Below are positions 23,963 through 32,995 of a DNA stretch of 64,000 nucleotides, piece after piece; within the stretch, counting starts at the first letter, position 1; the number at the start of each line of letters is the position of its first letter. The stretch comes from CAVQFB01 sp963711675 (lineage in GTDB: Bacteria > Acidobacteriota > Terriglobia > Terriglobales > Acidobacteriaceae), in NCBI GenBank assembly GCA_963711675.1, contig CAVQFB010000001.1:153525-217524 (forward strand). Direction: 5' to 3'. The position numbers and the translations under genes are program-made. The notes under the pieces are model-generated. The model did not search any database. It saw nothing but the letters and a program-made list of their open reading frames with translations, and had not been told where the DNA came from.

Positions 23963-24985
23963 ATGGGTTTTGCGTTTATCGACAAGCGGTCTCTGTCGCC
24001 GGCGCTCGAGAACGAGATTTGCGCATTTCTCGATAGCCAAGACTCGAGCCATCCCTTTCAGCTTCCAGGCTGGTGGCTGGTGGATAAGGGACACTGCGCG
24101 GTCCTGCGAGATCGCGGCCACATCTGTTGGTTTGCGATGTGCGGGGTCAGTTACCCATCAAGCCGAGTGCTGCGGGGTATTCGTGCGTTGACGATATCGC
24201 ACGGCCCGGTTTGCGATGAAGCGCATTGGATGACTGAGGGTCTTCATTACCTTGCAGAATATTGCCGAAGTCACAGCCTCGCCTATCTCGATGTCGCCGC
24301 GGAGTGTGTCGGCCCGGCTGCCGAGGCGTTACGCCACATCGTGAGCCGTAATTCCTGGCAGACCCTCAACCCGATCCAAACGTCTCTGCGACTCGATCTG
24401 CGAACGCAGAGTGATGAGCTGTTCGGTGGTTTTCGCAAATCGACTCGTTATGAGATCCGGCGCGCGGAGCGCGAAGGCGTGCTTTCCAGACCGGCGTCCA
24501 ACGAAGGTGAAATCGAGGACTTTTTGAAGATCCTTTATCGGATGGCCGCCAACAAACTTTTCAGCCCTGGGCCGCCGAATCATTTGAGGCACGTCCTGAA
24601 GTGGCTACTGCACGATAGCGGTAGAGGCGCCCTGCTGCTTGCCTATCACGACGGAGTATTACTCGGCGGCACGGCAGTGGTGCGAGTGGGAGGCCGCTGC
24701 TGGTACGTGTGGGGAGCGCGCGACGAAGTAGCCGTTCTAAACGTCGGGCATCTGCTGCAGTGGCAAGCCATCCAGTGGGCAAAAGCGCAAGGTTGCACGG
24801 AATACGACTTTGGCGGGTATCGTGAAGGATCAGACTCGGGCCCAGCATTGTTCAAGAAAGGATTTGGCGGCAGGGTAGTTCACTTTCCACCAGCGTCGAG
24901 ATATATCGTCGACGCTCCCCTTTGCCGAATTGCCAATGTGATATCTGCTGCGCGACGACTGCCGGCGAAGTTGGCGGCAACCTAA
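23963..24985 (+). CDS. FemAB-like (GNAT-fold) aminoacyl/acyltransferase
   Basis: A 340-residue protein from ATG 23963; a TTG at 23930 that overlaps the previous stop is an alternative. FemAB/peptidoglycan-bridge features are FRKSTRYEIRRAEREGV (about 155-171), GVLLGGTAVVRVGGRCWYVW, and YDFGGYREGSDSGPALFKKGFGG near the C-terminus. FemAB enzymes transfer aminoacyl groups from tRNA; the EPS homologues transfer acyl groups to glycans, acceptor unknown. It follows Wzx and the small RHH-like gene in the same operon. Confidence 0.78.
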   Translation: MGFAFIDKRSLSPALENEICAFLDSQDSSHPFQLPGWWLVDKGHCAVLRDRGHICWFAMCGVSYPSSRVLRGIRALTISHGPVCDEAHWMTEGLHYLAEYCRSHSLAYLDVAAECVGPAAEALRHIVSRNSWQTLNPIQTSLRLDLRTQSDELFGGFRKSTRYEIRRAEREGVLSRPASNEGEIEDFLKILYRMAANKLFSPGPPNHLRHVLKWLLHDSGRGALLLAYHDGVLLGGTAVVRVGGRCWYVWGARDEVAVLNVGHLLQWQAIQWAKAQGCTEYDFGGYREGSDSGPALFKKGFGGRVVHFPPASRYIVDAPLCRIANVISAARRLPAKLAAT

Positions 24986-25110
24986 TACGCGCGATTCTTG
25001 CCCGCTCGATGTGCCCATCCTTCTGATAATCACTTCGGTTCGCCTAGCGTGTGCTGGGTAAGCTCCCTCTTGTATGCTCAGTTCTAGAAGAAACCAAATC
25101 CAGCTTCCCC

Positions 25111-26295
25111 ATGATCAGGCACGCTCAGACATTGTGGAACCGAAGGAGGGCACCCGTTCCGGCAGAAGGATTCGTCTTTGACAGACCTCTAGTTCTTTTG
25201 CAGAGCGACGACTGGGGTCGCGTGGGAATCCGCGATCAGGAAGGGTTTGAGCAGGTCCGGTCTGCGGGCGTGGCGCTCGGGGAAAGGCCCTACGATTTCT
25301 ACTCGCTGGAGACGGCTGATGATGTTGTCGTGTTGGGCGAGCTGTTAACGCAACATCGCGATGCGACTGGCCGATCCGCATGTGTGGAAATGAATTTCGT
25401 ACTGGCCAACATCGATTTCAAGAAATGTGCGAAGGATGGCTGGCGTAGCGTTCATCTCCTGCCTCTGAGTGAAGGATTACCTGGACACTGGTCGCGGCCC
25501 GGTCTCTTTGAGGCTTACGCAGACGGAATTGCAAATGGCATTTTCTCTCCCGCGCTCCACGGGTTGACTCATTTTTCCCGCCCGAGCGTGGAGCACTATA
25601 TCGCGCGAGATCGGGATGGCCACAGTCAACTCCTGCGGACCCTCTGGCGAGCGGAAACGCCGTACATTCACTGGCGGATGCCGTGGGTGGGCTACGAATA
25701 CTCGGTGTTGGAAGGCGAAGCATATGAGCGCTTCCTGCCTGCCGACAAGCAGCAGCGGATGATCGATGACGCGGTCAGGATTTTTGTAAAGTTGTTCGCG
25801 GCTACGCCGCACTCTGCTTGCGCGCCTGGCTATCGAGCCAACCGGGACACGGTGTGCGCTTGGGCGAAGCATGGTATTCGTGTCGCACAGAACGGTCCGG
25901 GCGAAGTCTCGCCGCCTTACTTTGATGATGCAGGTTTATTGCAAGTATTCCGGACGGTTGAGTTTGAGCCCGCCGTGAATCCCTCGTTTTCGTTGACGCA
26001 TGCGTTGCGTTCCGCAGAAGAATGCATCGCGCGCGGCATACCGGTCGTCATCTCGGTACACTCTATCAATTTCCATTCGACGCTTCGAGACTTCCGCACA
26101 AACACGCTGCATCAGTTGGATCAATTTCTTACGGCCCTCGAAGCGAAATATCCCGATCTTCTCTACGTGCATGACGCTGATCTGTGGGACATCCTGCAGC
26201 ACGGAATGTACGAACACGCGGGGAACAAGACGAGCGTGCGCGCAACGAAGATCGCCTTGGGCAAGGATTGGATTGAAGCGGGGCGGAGTGCCTAG
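25111..26295 (+). CDS. Divergent polysaccharide-deacetylase-like protein
   Basis: 394 residues from ATG 25111; no strong ribosome site precedes it, and a GTG at 25051 in the same frame is possible. A double Asp (LLQSDDWGRVGI, about 29-40), HGLTHF (150-155), GYRANRDT (about 243-250) and VISVHSINFHSTLRD (about 313-327) match the layout of NodB-type barrels: an Asp pair, a His pair and a late His. The canonical TFDDG motif is absent. No signal peptide. It is directly followed, without gap, by the sulfatase-like gene. A catalytic role on the glycan is inferred. Confidence 0.55.
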   Translation: MIRHAQTLWNRRRAPVPAEGFVFDRPLVLLQSDDWGRVGIRDQEGFEQVRSAGVALGERPYDFYSLETADDVVVLGELLTQHRDATGRSACVEMNFVLANIDFKKCAKDGWRSVHLLPLSEGLPGHWSRPGLFEAYADGIANGIFSPALHGLTHFSRPSVEHYIARDRDGHSQLLRTLWRAETPYIHWRMPWVGYEYSVLEGEAYERFLPADKQQRMIDDAVRIFVKLFAATPHSACAPGYRANRDTVCAWAKHGIRVAQNGPGEVSPPYFDDAGLLQVFRTVEFEPAVNPSFSLTHALRSAEECIARGIPVVISVHSINFHSTLRDFRTNTLHQLDQFLTALEAKYPDLLYVHDADLWDILQHGMYEHAGNKTSVRATKIALGKDWIEAGRSA

Positions 26296-27807
26296 ATGGA
26301 ATCACGACGCTCGCTGGTCCTGGTTACCGTTGATTGCCTGAGAGCGGATCACGTTGGCTTCATGGGGTATCGCCAACCCACTACTCCCTTCCTTGACTGG
26401 CTCGCAACCGAAAGCCTTGTTGTCCCCAACGCCATTGTGGCCGGGACGCCAACCTACTATTCGCTTCCATCGATCCTGGCGTCACGCCGTCCGCTCGCTT
26501 ACGGACGCGATGTGATTGGGTTGGCGCCTGGTGAGTCGACGCTGGCCTCTGTGTTGCAGAGTTCCGGCTATGCGACAGCTTGCTTTGCTGCGGGAAATCC
26601 ATACATTTCCCAGCAGTTTGGCTACGAACAAGGCTTCGACAGCTTCTACAATTTTATCGACGGGGGATCGGACGTTCACCGGGATGCAGCACCGGCCCGC
26701 GAGCCTCAGCTGGTGCGAAGTTCCATCAATCAGCTGATCGAAAAGACTGCGTACCAGGCCGGTCCTTTCGGCGCCGTGTACGACGAACTCTATTTCCAGT
26801 ACTGTCAGCGATGGGCCACGCCTGACCCGACATCCTTCGGTGCATTGCGGCGTTTTCCCGCTGCCGACGTTTTGATCGATCAGGCATTCAACTGGTTGGC
26901 ATCGGTCGGAAGAAGTCCTTTTTTCCTCTGGCTGCACCTGATGGACCCTCACGCTCCTTACTATCCGACAGAGGATGCTCTTGAGGAGATGGGATACGCG
27001 GAGCTAACTCCCTTCCGATCCCGCTATCTGAACTCTTACTGGAACCGGTCGGATCTGACGACGCGGCGCCGCAGCCGGCATCGTGGTGATGTGCTTGCCC
27101 TTTACGACGCGAGTGTACGCTGGGTGGACAAACAGATGGAGCGTCTAGTGCAGGAACTGCGGCGTTCTCAGGTCTGGAACGACTGCGTGTTCGCCCTCAC
27201 CGCCGATCATGGCGAGGAGTTTCTTGACCATGGTGGGTGCTTTCATCCGCCTTGCAAACTTACTGAGGAGATCGTGCACGTTCCGTTGCTGATTCGCGTA
27301 CCTGGGGCAACGAAAAGGGCGGTGTCGGCGGCTCCGTTCAGTCATCTGCACCTGGGCCCGACTTTGCTCGACGCTACGGGAGTGGCTGCGCCGTCCGAAT
27401 TCCGGGGCCGCAGTCTCTGGCAAGAACTGCAAACCGGCAGGGAATGGAGCGACCCGGCCATCACCGAATCGATCGCGAGTTGCACAAATCCCTTCCGTCA
27501 GGAAACCTGCGTCGGGGCGCGTGCCCTCGCTGTGCGGGACGGGCGCTACAAGTTGGTGATGAATTTCGATCTGCCCAGTGAGCAGATGTTCGACCTCGAG
27601 GTGGACCCGGCAGAGCAAAATCCGCTTCCCGGAGATGCAGAACCAGCTAACCGCAAGCGTCTGCTCCGGCATGCCAGGCAACATCTTGAACGATCGTTGC
27701 AAGTAAGGCACCCGTCTTTGCGATTGGGCGCTCGCATGCGGCAGCTTCCACTAGAATTGGCGCAACAACCCTCTTTCAGCCAGCGAGGAGAACCGTTTGC
27801 AACGTAG
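26296..27807 (+). CDS. Sulfatase/alkaline-phosphatase-fold enzyme
   Basis: A 503-residue protein of the sulfatase superfamily. LVLVTVDCLRADHVGFMGY (8-26) carries the first metal-ligand Asp, TADHGEEFLDHGG (about 298-310) the second metal site. The residue that becomes formylglycine in sulfatases should be Cys or Ser in C/S-x-P-S-R; here the region reads YYSLPSILASRRP (54-66), giving Ser56 without the Arg. It has no signal peptide, so it is probably cytosolic or a transferase of the phospho-head-group kind. It starts right after the deacetylase-like stop and overlaps the GT39 gene by 11 nt. Confidence 0.8.
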   Translation: MESRRSLVLVTVDCLRADHVGFMGYRQPTTPFLDWLATESLVVPNAIVAGTPTYYSLPSILASRRPLAYGRDVIGLAPGESTLASVLQSSGYATACFAAGNPYISQQFGYEQGFDSFYNFIDGGSDVHRDAAPAREPQLVRSSINQLIEKTAYQAGPFGAVYDELYFQYCQRWATPDPTSFGALRRFPAADVLIDQAFNWLASVGRSPFFLWLHLMDPHAPYYPTEDALEEMGYAELTPFRSRYLNSYWNRSDLTTRRRSRHRGDVLALYDASVRWVDKQMERLVQELRRSQVWNDCVFALTADHGEEFLDHGGCFHPPCKLTEEIVHVPLLIRVPGATKRAVSAAPFSHLHLGPTLLDATGVAAPSEFRGRSLWQELQTGREWSDPAITESIASCTNPFRQETCVGARALAVRDGRYKLVMNFDLPSEQMFDLEVDPAEQNPLPGDAEPANRKRLLRHARQHLERSLQVRHPSLRLGARMRQLPLELAQQPSFSQRGEPFAT

Positions 27808-29545
27808 AGGTTACTTTGCTGCGGCGGCTGCGCTCCTGTCCCTGGTCGCCGTCTGCCGCATCGTGTTGAGTTATCGCGAACGGGCGCAGGGATTTGACGA
27901 GCCATGCCACATCTCCGCCGCATTGGAATTCCTCGATAGAGGGACATACACGCTCGATCCAGTTCATCCTCCGCTGGCGCGGATTGCGATTGGCGTGCCC
28001 CTTTACCTCGCGGGCGAGCGGTATCCGGAGTTCGCGATCGGAGATCAGGCAAGCCTTAATTACAACGAGGTCGGCAACCGGATACTCTCTGATGGCGGCC
28101 ACTACGCGCGCAATCTGGTACTGGGGCGGGTTGGCATCCTGCCCTTTTTCCTCATCGCATCGGCGCTTGTCTTTCTCTGGACGCGTCGCTTGTTTGGCGA
28201 TCTTGCGGCCCTGATCGCGGTGGCTGTCTTCACAACTTTGCCCAGCGTGCTGGCTTTCTCCGGACTGGCATACACCGACATGCCGGCAGCATGTACGCAA
28301 TTTGCCGCCTTGTTTGGATTTGCGTACTGGCTGGAGACGAAGACACTTCGGGCAGCCATGCTGCTGGGGATTGCGGTCGGGTTGGCGCTCCTCTCGAAAC
28401 TGACGAGCCTTATTTTCTTGCCGGCGGCTATTGTCGCAATACTTCTGTGCCAGTGGTTCTTCGGGGCACGAGCAAGGGAGATTCAGGAAAACGGTAGAAC
28501 TCGTTGGATTAGCCAGTGTGCCGTGGCCGTCGTTGTGGCTACCCTGGTGGTCTGGGGTGGATACAGATTCTCGGTGGATCACATCAGAGAAGGTATGCAG
28601 CTGTCCGCAGACTCGATGCCTTCGTTCCAACATTTTCCCTCTCCGGTGGGCAGCCTGGCGCGATTTGCTGTTCTGCACGACCCGATGTTGCCCGCTCCCG
28701 CTCTGCTGCGAGGAGTAGCCACTGCGTGGGTATTGAACCAGAGTGCACCACAGTCCTATTTACTTGGGAGCGTGAAATCGGGGGGCTGGTGGTATTTCTT
28801 CGTGGTTGGTCTGGCTGTGAAAACGCCATTGCCGGCGATCGCACTATTCCTGTTAGGGGCGGTGTCTTTACTGACGTTTACTCGCGGCCTCCAGTGGAGA
28901 GCGTTAATTCCAGCAGTCGCGATGCTGGCGGTCTTCGCAGTGACGACGACGGTGAAGTACGACGTCGGCGTTAGGCACGTGCTCGTGTTGTTTCCCTTGC
29001 TTGCAGTCATGGCGGGAGCGGGGGCAGCCTATCTCATTACGTTGAAGGGAAACTCGCGCGTGTTCGGCCGCGTGGCTCTGGCAGTTCTCTTGCTGTGGTT
29101 GGGGGCGGCGAGCCTTCGTGCCAGTGGCGACTATATCGCCTACTTCAACGAAATTGCAGGACACGATCCCAGCAAAGTTCTGGTGATGGGCTGTGACCTC
29201 GATTGCGGACAGGACTTACTCAGACTGGCGCAGGAATTTCGCAGCCGTCATATCGATCATCCAAGCGTCGCAGTCTGGAGCAGTGCCGATTTGCTCCAAA
29301 TGGGGTTGCCGGGCTTCGACACACTCCGGCCGTTTCGACCAGTCACGGGCTGGGTCGCAATCAGCGCGCGCTCGCAGCTCCTGGGCGATGTGTTTCACGA
29401 GACATATCCGCCGGGCGCGTTTGCGTGGCTGGATCAGTACGAACCGGTGGAACAAGTCGGGAAGACCATCAGGCTTTACTACATTCCCGAGGTGAAGAGT
29501 GCGGCGCTCAAACCGGACAGGAAGTCGGTTCGAGCGGAAGATTGA
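27797..29545 (+). CDS. GT39-type membrane glycosyltransferase (GT-C)
   Basis: A 582-residue polytopic protein with about ten to twelve hydrophobic helices. The first periplasmic loop has GFDEPCHISAALEF (32-45), holding the catalytic Asp34-Glu35 of GT39/ArnT-like enzymes, then DPVHPPLAR (54-62). The start is TTG, with GAGGAG 6 nt upstream. These enzymes transfer a sugar from a polyprenyl-phosphate donor to a lipid, protein or glycan in the periplasm. It overlaps the sulfatase-like gene by 11 nt and may act on the EPS or its carrier. Confidence 0.82.
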   Translation: MQRRGYFAAAAALLSLVAVCRIVLSYRERAQGFDEPCHISAALEFLDRGTYTLDPVHPPLARIAIGVPLYLAGERYPEFAIGDQASLNYNEVGNRILSDGGHYARNLVLGRVGILPFFLIASALVFLWTRRLFGDLAALIAVAVFTTLPSVLAFSGLAYTDMPAACTQFAALFGFAYWLETKTLRAAMLLGIAVGLALLSKLTSLIFLPAAIVAILLCQWFFGARAREIQENGRTRWISQCAVAVVVATLVVWGGYRFSVDHIREGMQLSADSMPSFQHFPSPVGSLARFAVLHDPMLPAPALLRGVATAWVLNQSAPQSYLLGSVKSGGWWYFFVVGLAVKTPLPAIALFLLGAVSLLTFTRGLQWRALIPAVAMLAVFAVTTTVKYDVGVRHVLVLFPLLAVMAGAGAAYLITLKGNSRVFGRVALAVLLLWLGAASLRASGDYIAYFNEIAGHDPSKVLVMGCDLDCGQDLLRLAQEFRSRHIDHPSVAVWSSADLLQMGLPGFDTLRPFRPVTGWVAISARSQLLGDVFHETYPPGAFAWLDQYEPVEQVGKTIRLYYIPEVKSAALKPDRKSVRAED

Positions 29546-29577
29546 CGGACTGAGCAGCATTAAAGCGGCTGGAGAAG

Positions 29578-30678
29578 TTGGAAGAATTGCAGAAGACGGT
29601 GAGACCAATTCGAATTCTTGTCGAGACCTTGGCGGATGCGGAATTGACCAACGCACAAATGGTCAATGCGAGGGATATCATCTGCCGCCTCGACCCGGAT
29701 CGTTTCCAGGTTACGACCTTCATGTCCGGTAAGCCGGACCCGCGAATCAGTCAGCGGCCGAATACGCAGCTCATCCGGCTCCCCAAGCGGAAGCAAACGG
29801 CAAGAATTCTGGCAGAGTTCCTGCTCGGTTCGCACGACATTCTGTTCTACGTGAAGGCCTCGCCGGCCTCAAAGTGGTACATGAAATTGAGGTCGAGAAA
29901 GAAAAATAGGCGCGTGACCGTGGGCACAATCGAGTCCCAATGCAACTGGAGAGCCGAGCCATCGATCCCCTCGGAAAATGTAGCACTGATAGAAAACACG
30001 GTCCTTCGCTGTGATCACCTTTTCAGTAATTCGGCTTCGGTGAGAAGCAGTCTGCAGAACGAATACGGACTGCAGAGCGAGGTCGTTCCCACGGGTGTCG
30101 ACACGGAATTCTTCGCTCCTGATCCGAACAAGGCTGGAAATGTGCGCCCTCGGGTGATCTTTGTTGGTTCCTTGCGGCCGTTCAAAGGCCCGCAATCAGT
30201 GCTCGACGCAGCGGAGAAGTTTCCGCATCTCGACTTCGTTTTGGTCGGTGATGGAGCCTCGGCGGCTGATCTTAGAGAACAGGCCAAGCGCCTGGCGAAC
30301 GTTCAAATGCGAGGAGCGCTTTCCAGGGAAGAAGTGCGCGAAGAATATCGAAGGGCCGATATCTGTCTGTTCCCTTCACGGTGGGAAGGGTCGCCCAAGG
30401 TGATTATGGAGGCCGCTGCTTGTGGCTTGCCCGTCATCGCGCGTTCCGACTATCGCCCCGAAACCGTCATCGATGGCGAAACCGGGCACCTCGCTGAGGA
30501 CGAGGATGAAGTCTTTGCCCGGCTGGCGGAACTCGCGGCAGCGACAGATGTGAGGAGAAAAATGGGCCTAGCCGGCCGCGCTCACATGAAGAAGTTCGAC
30601 TGGAATCCGATAGTCCGCCAGTGGGAAGGCATTTTTCTGCAAGTGGCCCCGCGAGCGAATGGGGGCGCTTGCCCATGA
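29578..30678 (+). CDS. Glycosyltransferase family 4 (GT-B)
   Basis: A 366-residue retaining GT with TTG start. The C-terminal donor-binding half has VIFVGSLRPFKGPQSVLDA, then PSRWEGSPKVIMEAAACG with the E-x7-E motif, then LPVIARSDYRPETVIDGETG. The N-terminal half is acceptor-specific and less typical. It begins a run of four GT4 genes linked by ATGA overlaps to the end of this block. One link of the repeat unit; sugar unknown. Confidence 0.87.
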   Translation: MEELQKTVRPIRILVETLADAELTNAQMVNARDIICRLDPDRFQVTTFMSGKPDPRISQRPNTQLIRLPKRKQTARILAEFLLGSHDILFYVKASPASKWYMKLRSRKKNRRVTVGTIESQCNWRAEPSIPSENVALIENTVLRCDHLFSNSASVRSSLQNEYGLQSEVVPTGVDTEFFAPDPNKAGNVRPRVIFVGSLRPFKGPQSVLDAAEKFPHLDFVLVGDGASAADLREQAKRLANVQMRGALSREEVREEYRRADICLFPSRWEGSPKVIMEAAACGLPVIARSDYRPETVIDGETGHLAEDEDEVFARLAELAAATDVRRKMGLAGRAHMKKFDWNPIVRQWEGIFLQVAPRANGGACP

Positions 30679-31853
30679 GTTCCTCCGATTCCACTTCCAG
30701 CGCACGACCGATTCACGTTCTTACGCTTACACCGTTCTATCCCTCCGCCCAGGACGGCGCGAGCGGATGCTTCATCGCTGAACCCTTGGTCTGGCTGGAA
30801 AAGAACGGAGTGAAGAACACCATCTTCGCGATGCAGCCTGCTTACCGCGGACGCAGAGCGGAAACTGGCGGCGCGCCACGCGCAGAATGGATTTCCTACC
30901 TGAGTCCGCCGGGCAACCTGGGCCTGGCGGCTGCAGGCGCTTTTGTCTATGCCCGGATTCTCTCCGCTGTTCGCAGACTCCATAAGTCAAGAGGTATTGA
31001 CCTGATTCACGCGCATGCTGCCTTGCCGTGCGGGCATGCGGCGGCGTTGCTGAGTCAGGAATTGGGAATTCCGTTCGTGGTATCGGTACACGGTCTCGAC
31101 GTATTTTCGTCGGCAAATGCGGGTGGCTGTGCGGCACGCTGGAACCGGCGGGTCTCAGAGATGGTGTACGGGCAGGCGCGGGGGACAATCTGCGTCAGTC
31201 AGCACGTCTGCGACGAAATTCTCACCGGAGTGGGGGCTCGCTGCCGTGCTTCGGTGGTATACAACGGCGTCGATTCCGACTTGTTTTCACCCGGCTCAGA
31301 TTCGGCTGCGGGTGAGCCCACAATCCTGAGTGTCGGGAATCTGATTCCCACCAAAGGGCACGAACTTCTGCTTCGTGCCGTAGCGGCGCTGAAGCGAACG
31401 ATAGCGGGGCTGACCTGCGTCATCATCGGCGACGGGCCCGAGCGCACTCGGCTTCAGCAAATCGCGCGAGAACTTCGGATTTCTGATCGCACTTTCGTCG
31501 GGCGGCAAAGCCGGGCCTCCGTTGCTGAATTCTTGCGCCGCAGTTCGATCTTCTGCCTGCCCAGCCGTTACGAAGGTTTGGGATGTGTTTATCTGGAGGC
31601 CATGGCTGCCGGAAAGCCTGCCGTTGGATGCCGCGGCCAGGGAATCGCAGAGATTATTCAGCACAATGTGAACGGATGTCTGGTTGATCCGGGCAATCTT
31701 GATGGACTCGTAACCACGATGGCAAAGTTGATGGAAGATGCGGCAATGACCCGGCGTATCGCGAGTGCCGGCCGACGAACGGTTCTAAACGGATTTACCT
31801 TGAGCCATCAGGCGCAAAGGCTCAACCAGGTCTACCGGGAGTGTCTGGCATGA
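30675..31853 (+). CDS. Glycosyltransferase family 4 (GT-B)
   Basis: 392 residues from ATG 30675, which overlaps the preceding stop as ATGA; in-frame codons upstream are inside the previous gene. LTLTPFYPSAQDGASGCFI is the N-terminal GT4 start, LIHAHAALPCGHAAAL a typical acceptor-side motif, SVGNLIPTKGHELLLRA the hinge, and PSRYEGLGCVYLEAMAAGK the donor-binding E-x7-E. Cytosolic face of the membrane. Sugar specificity unknown. Confidence 0.88.
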   Translation: MSSSDSTSSARPIHVLTLTPFYPSAQDGASGCFIAEPLVWLEKNGVKNTIFAMQPAYRGRRAETGGAPRAEWISYLSPPGNLGLAAAGAFVYARILSAVRRLHKSRGIDLIHAHAALPCGHAAALLSQELGIPFVVSVHGLDVFSSANAGGCAARWNRRVSEMVYGQARGTICVSQHVCDEILTGVGARCRASVVYNGVDSDLFSPGSDSAAGEPTILSVGNLIPTKGHELLLRAVAALKRTIAGLTCVIIGDGPERTRLQQIARELRISDRTFVGRQSRASVAEFLRRSSIFCLPSRYEGLGCVYLEAMAAGKPAVGCRGQGIAEIIQHNVNGCLVDPGNLDGLVTTMAKLMEDAAMTRRIASAGRRTVLNGFTLSHQAQRLNQVYRECLA

Positions 31854-32995
31854 AGCGTCGCCTGGCGATTCTTACCGAGATCATCGCTCCCTACCGTATT
31901 CCTGTGTTGAACGCGCTCGTGCAGAACCCGGACGTCGATCCGTTCGTCATCTTTCTGTCCGAGACCGACCCCGGCCTGCGCAAGTGGAGGGTCTATAAAG
32001 ACGAAATCCGGTTTGACTACGCGGTCCTTCCTTCGTGGCGGCGCAGGATCGGAAAACACAATCTACTGATCAACCGCGGCCTGCATTCCGCTCTGGATCG
32101 GGTCCGTCCTGATGCGATCGTTTGTGGTGGGTACAACTACCTCTCGTCCTGGAGCGCCGCAGCTTGGGCTCGGCGTGCACGGATCCCATTCCTGCTGTGG
32201 TGTGAGAGTACCCTGCAGGATCAGCGTAATGGATACGGAGTCATCGAGTTTCTCAAGCGCAAGTTTGTACAGCGCTGCGATGCTTTTGTCGTTCCAGGAA
32301 AGTCGGCGAGTGAGTATTTGCGTGCTCTCGGTGTGCGGGGCGACATTGTTATGGCGCCCAACGCGGTGGACATTGACTTCTTCTCCCGTGTGGCCCAAGC
32401 AAGGCAGTGCGGGTCTGATCCAACTGAAAAATTCGGACTGCCCGCGCGCTACTTTCTCTACGTCGGCCGGTTGGTAACCGAGAAAGGTATCTTCGAACTG
32501 CTTGATGCCTATGCCAGACTGGACCGTTCGCTGAAATCAGCGGTGGGATTGGTGTTTGTCGGAGATGGTGCACAGAAACACGAACTGATGAGGCGAATTG
32601 CTCGCATGTCGCTTGCGAAGGTCCACTGCGTGGACTTCCTGCAGCGAGAGGACTTGGCCTCCGTCTATGGGCGTGCGGAGGCTCTAGTGCTGCCGACCCA
32701 CAGTGACCCATGGGGACTAGTCGTAAACGAAGCCATGGCTTGCGGTCTTCCGATAATAGCGACGAATGCCGCCGGATGTGCCAGGGATCTCGTAGAGGAT
32801 TCAGTCAATGGATTTGTGGTTCGTCCCGGTGACGTGGCCGGATTGACTTCGGCCATGTCCAGACTGGCGCGTGACGCTCGCAGACGCATGGAGATGAGTT
32901 CACGTAGCCGGGAACGCATTCAATCGTATTCTCCCGAAGCGTGTGCGTCTGGGATCGCAGAAGCAGCGAAATCGCTTTGGGCGGCGCACGCATGA
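31850..32995 (+). CDS. Glycosyltransferase family 4 (GT-B)
   Basis: 381 residues from ATG 31850, overlapping the previous stop by 4 nt. LAILTEIIAPYRIPVLNAL is the N-terminal signature of a GT4 subgroup; FLYVGRLVTEKGIFELLDA and LPTHSDPWGLVVNEAMACG form the donor side, with Asp in place of the first Glu of E-x7-E. It probably adds the next sugar of the repeat. Acceptor and donor unknown. Confidence 0.87.
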   Translation: MKRRLAILTEIIAPYRIPVLNALVQNPDVDPFVIFLSETDPGLRKWRVYKDEIRFDYAVLPSWRRRIGKHNLLINRGLHSALDRVRPDAIVCGGYNYLSSWSAAAWARRARIPFLLWCESTLQDQRNGYGVIEFLKRKFVQRCDAFVVPGKSASEYLRALGVRGDIVMAPNAVDIDFFSRVAQARQCGSDPTEKFGLPARYFLYVGRLVTEKGIFELLDAYARLDRSLKSAVGLVFVGDGAQKHELMRRIARMSLAKVHCVDFLQREDLASVYGRAEALVLPTHSDPWGLVVNEAMACGLPIIATNAAGCARDLVEDSVNGFVVRPGDVAGLTSAMSRLARDARRRMEMSSRSRERIQSYSPEACASGIAEAAKSLWAAHA

